This document shows positions 63,078 to 64,000 of a DNA stretch of 64,000 bases, in pieces (positions within the stretch are counted from its first letter, which is position 1; each line of letters opens with the position of its first letter). Location: contig NZ_APHW01000111.1 in NCBI RefSeq assembly GCF_002741985.1, positions 124,001-188,000 of the forward strand. The letters are read 5' to 3'. The position numbers were made by a program, and so were the translations under genes. This DNA comes from Vibrio rotiferianus CAIM 577 = LMG 21460 (GTDB lineage Bacteria; Pseudomonadota; Gammaproteobacteria; Enterobacterales; Vibrionaceae). The notes under the pieces are model-generated. The model saw nothing but the letters and a program-made list of their open reading frames with translations, did not search any database and was not told where the DNA came from.

Positions 63078-64000
63078 ATGAACGAGAAAATCAAATTCGC
63101 CACAAAAGTAGCGCTTAGCCTGACTCTGGCTTATCTGATCCCGTTTTCGATGGGTTGGCCACAAGCTTCTACAGCGGCTACGACGGTCATGTTGATCGCT
63201 TCTACCGGCAGTCGGCGTGAATCTCTAGCCAAAGGCACACTGCGCGTACTCGGCACTTTAGTAGGCGCGGTGATCGGCTTATTGCTTGTCGGCATGTTCG
63301 CCCAAGATCGCTTGCTATACATGCTCAGCGTTTCGGTGGTTGTTTCCTTTATTTTCTATTTCCGCAACGCGTACCAAAAAGACCCTACCTTACTTGCCTT
63401 AACTGGCGTAATGGTCTTGATGATGTCTAATGGTGGCGATGCAGAAGGCGCGTTCATGTATGGCGTCGATCGCGCCTACATGACTATCTTTGGCGTGGTG
63501 CTTTACACCTTGGTGGGTACTTTCTTATGGCCGACGAAGACAGAACAAAACCTGCGTCAACTCGTTGAGCAACTGAACCAAGCTCAACAAGCACTGTTTA
63601 AAGCTATTTTGCAAAACTTCGAGGAAAAACAAGCTCACCAACAAGGATTAGTCCCTGCTTCAGGCACGCAAGAAGGCGAGGAAGACGAAGAGCCTAAGCC
63701 CACCATTGAAAACCTACTAGACAAAGTATTCGCCGCACAAAACGCACTAGAGCAACGCTTTGCAACAGTTAGTGTGGAATGCAGTGACGTATCGGCCTAC
63801 ATGAAAGAATGGCAACTCGCTGTTCACTTCAACAAGCAAATTACCCAAGAACTCAGCGTGGCAGCACACAGCCACTTTAGCCACCAGCAAGACCGAGTCT
63901 GCATCAATAACTTCGATCAAGCCATCGAAGAAATTCAAGCGCTATTCAAAACCTGCCAAGAAATGTGGGACAACGAGGGGCCAGCTTACCGCGCTCAGGA
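63078..64000 (+). CDS. FUSC/aromatic-acid-exporter-type membrane protein, N-terminal part (runs off the window)
   Basis: The frame from ATG 63078 is open to the right edge (about 307 codons). It starts MNEKIKFATKVALSLTLAYL and has six hydrophobic segments to residue ~150 (FSMGWPQASTAATTVMLIAS, LGTLVGAVIGLLLVGMF, SVVVSFIFYFRNA, GVVLYTLVGTFLW) in the FUSC_2/YccS/AaeB-like pattern, then a charged cytoplasmic segment with helices (LVEQLNQAQQALFKAILQ). These proteins export aromatic acids or are partners of HlyD and DUF1656 proteins. The Shine-Dalgarno is weak (GAGCTA). Confidence 0.82.
   Translation, partial: MNEKIKFATKVALSLTLAYLIPFSMGWPQASTAATTVMLIASTGSRRESLAKGTLRVLGTLVGAVIGLLLVGMFAQDRLLYMLSVSVVVSFIFYFRNAYQKDPTLLALTGVMVLMMSNGGDAEGAFMYGVDRAYMTIFGVVLYTLVGTFLWPTKTEQNLRQLVEQLNQAQQALFKAILQNFEEKQAHQQGLVPASGTQEGEEDEEPKPTIENLLDKVFAAQNALEQRFATVSVECSDVSAYMKEWQLAVHFNKQITQELSVAAHSHFSHQQDRVCINNFDQAIEEIQALFKTCQEMWDNEGPAYRAQ

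Noticed and set aside
1..64000. CRISPR array, tRNA, rRNA, integron or prophage
   Set aside because: No short direct repeats with regular spacers, no tRNA-like or rRNA-like stretch, no integrase or phage structural gene was found.

Overview
The window reads as a piece of a Vibrio genome, most probably of the Harveyi clade (V. parahaemolyticus / alginolyticus / campbellii relatives) and possibly the second chromosome. The case is family-level: close protein resemblance to enterobacterial genes (ybiT, ybiW-ybiY-fsaA, mdtL-yidZ, pncB) with Vibrio-style accessory genes between them, moderate GC, many LysR-type regulators facing the gene they probably control, and short palindromic repeats ending in TATACCCAAGT. 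No rRNA, tRNA, CRISPR array, integrase or complete insertion sequence was seen. Species assignment is inference.

Layout. 1-10 kb: envelope lipoproteins (NlpE-like, glycine-zipper, a two-domain ClpP-like/HExxH lipoprotein), a secreted nucleosidase, UspA-type stress protein, a LysR/DMT-exporter pair, a methyltransferase and a frameshifted glutamate-receptor-type channel. 10-13.4 kb: NAD salvage (pncB facing nrtR-pncA). 13.4-16.8 kb: small metabolic genes, a frameshifted DMT exporter, a YciT-like DeoR regulator and an MsrA. 17.5-24.7 kb: mannoside utilisation, with fructose-family PTS IIA and IICB followed by two outer-membrane GH92 alpha-mannosidases. 24.7-30.5 kb: an iron locus (TonB receptor, periplasmic enterochelin-type esterase, Fur box, AraC regulator broken at a G8 tract) flanked by two copies of a 148-bp VOC-gene segment and a truncated AraC gene. 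30.5-42 kb: exporters, rhodanese, a protein-kinase-fold protein, a TetR-controlled oxidoreductase/membrane pair, and several LysR pairs. 42-47.6 kb: VF530 protein, the ABC-F factor ybiT with a non-canonical start, and a leftward run of repair/detoxification genes. 47.7-54.4 kb: an Aer-like chemoreceptor bracketed by twin terminators, then the glycyl-radical system ybiY-ybiW facing fsaA, with a MITE downstream. 54.4-64 kb: a frameshifted diguanylate cyclase, an Ntn acylase, GNAT enzymes, mdtL (frameshifted)-yidZ, a Zur-box-controlled QueD-like protein, a DMT exporter and a partial FUSC-type protein running off the right edge.

Two patterns stand out. First, five otherwise intact genes (7170, 14061, 29086, 54432, 58586) are each broken by a frameshift of the same sign (net -1), two at G8 tracts. 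This could be sequencing error, phase variation or decay, and must be settled before calling them pseudogenes. Second, several metal or sugar circuits can be read directly from operators: a near-perfect Zur box before the QueD-like gene, a Fur box in the siderophore divergon, a pair of 19-bp operators in the TetR divergon, and TTTCATTT-type palindromes between fsaA and ybiY. The ybiW-ybiY-fsaA set is the best candidate for a newly recognised pathway (radical-mediated cleavage of an anhydro-sugar phosphate).
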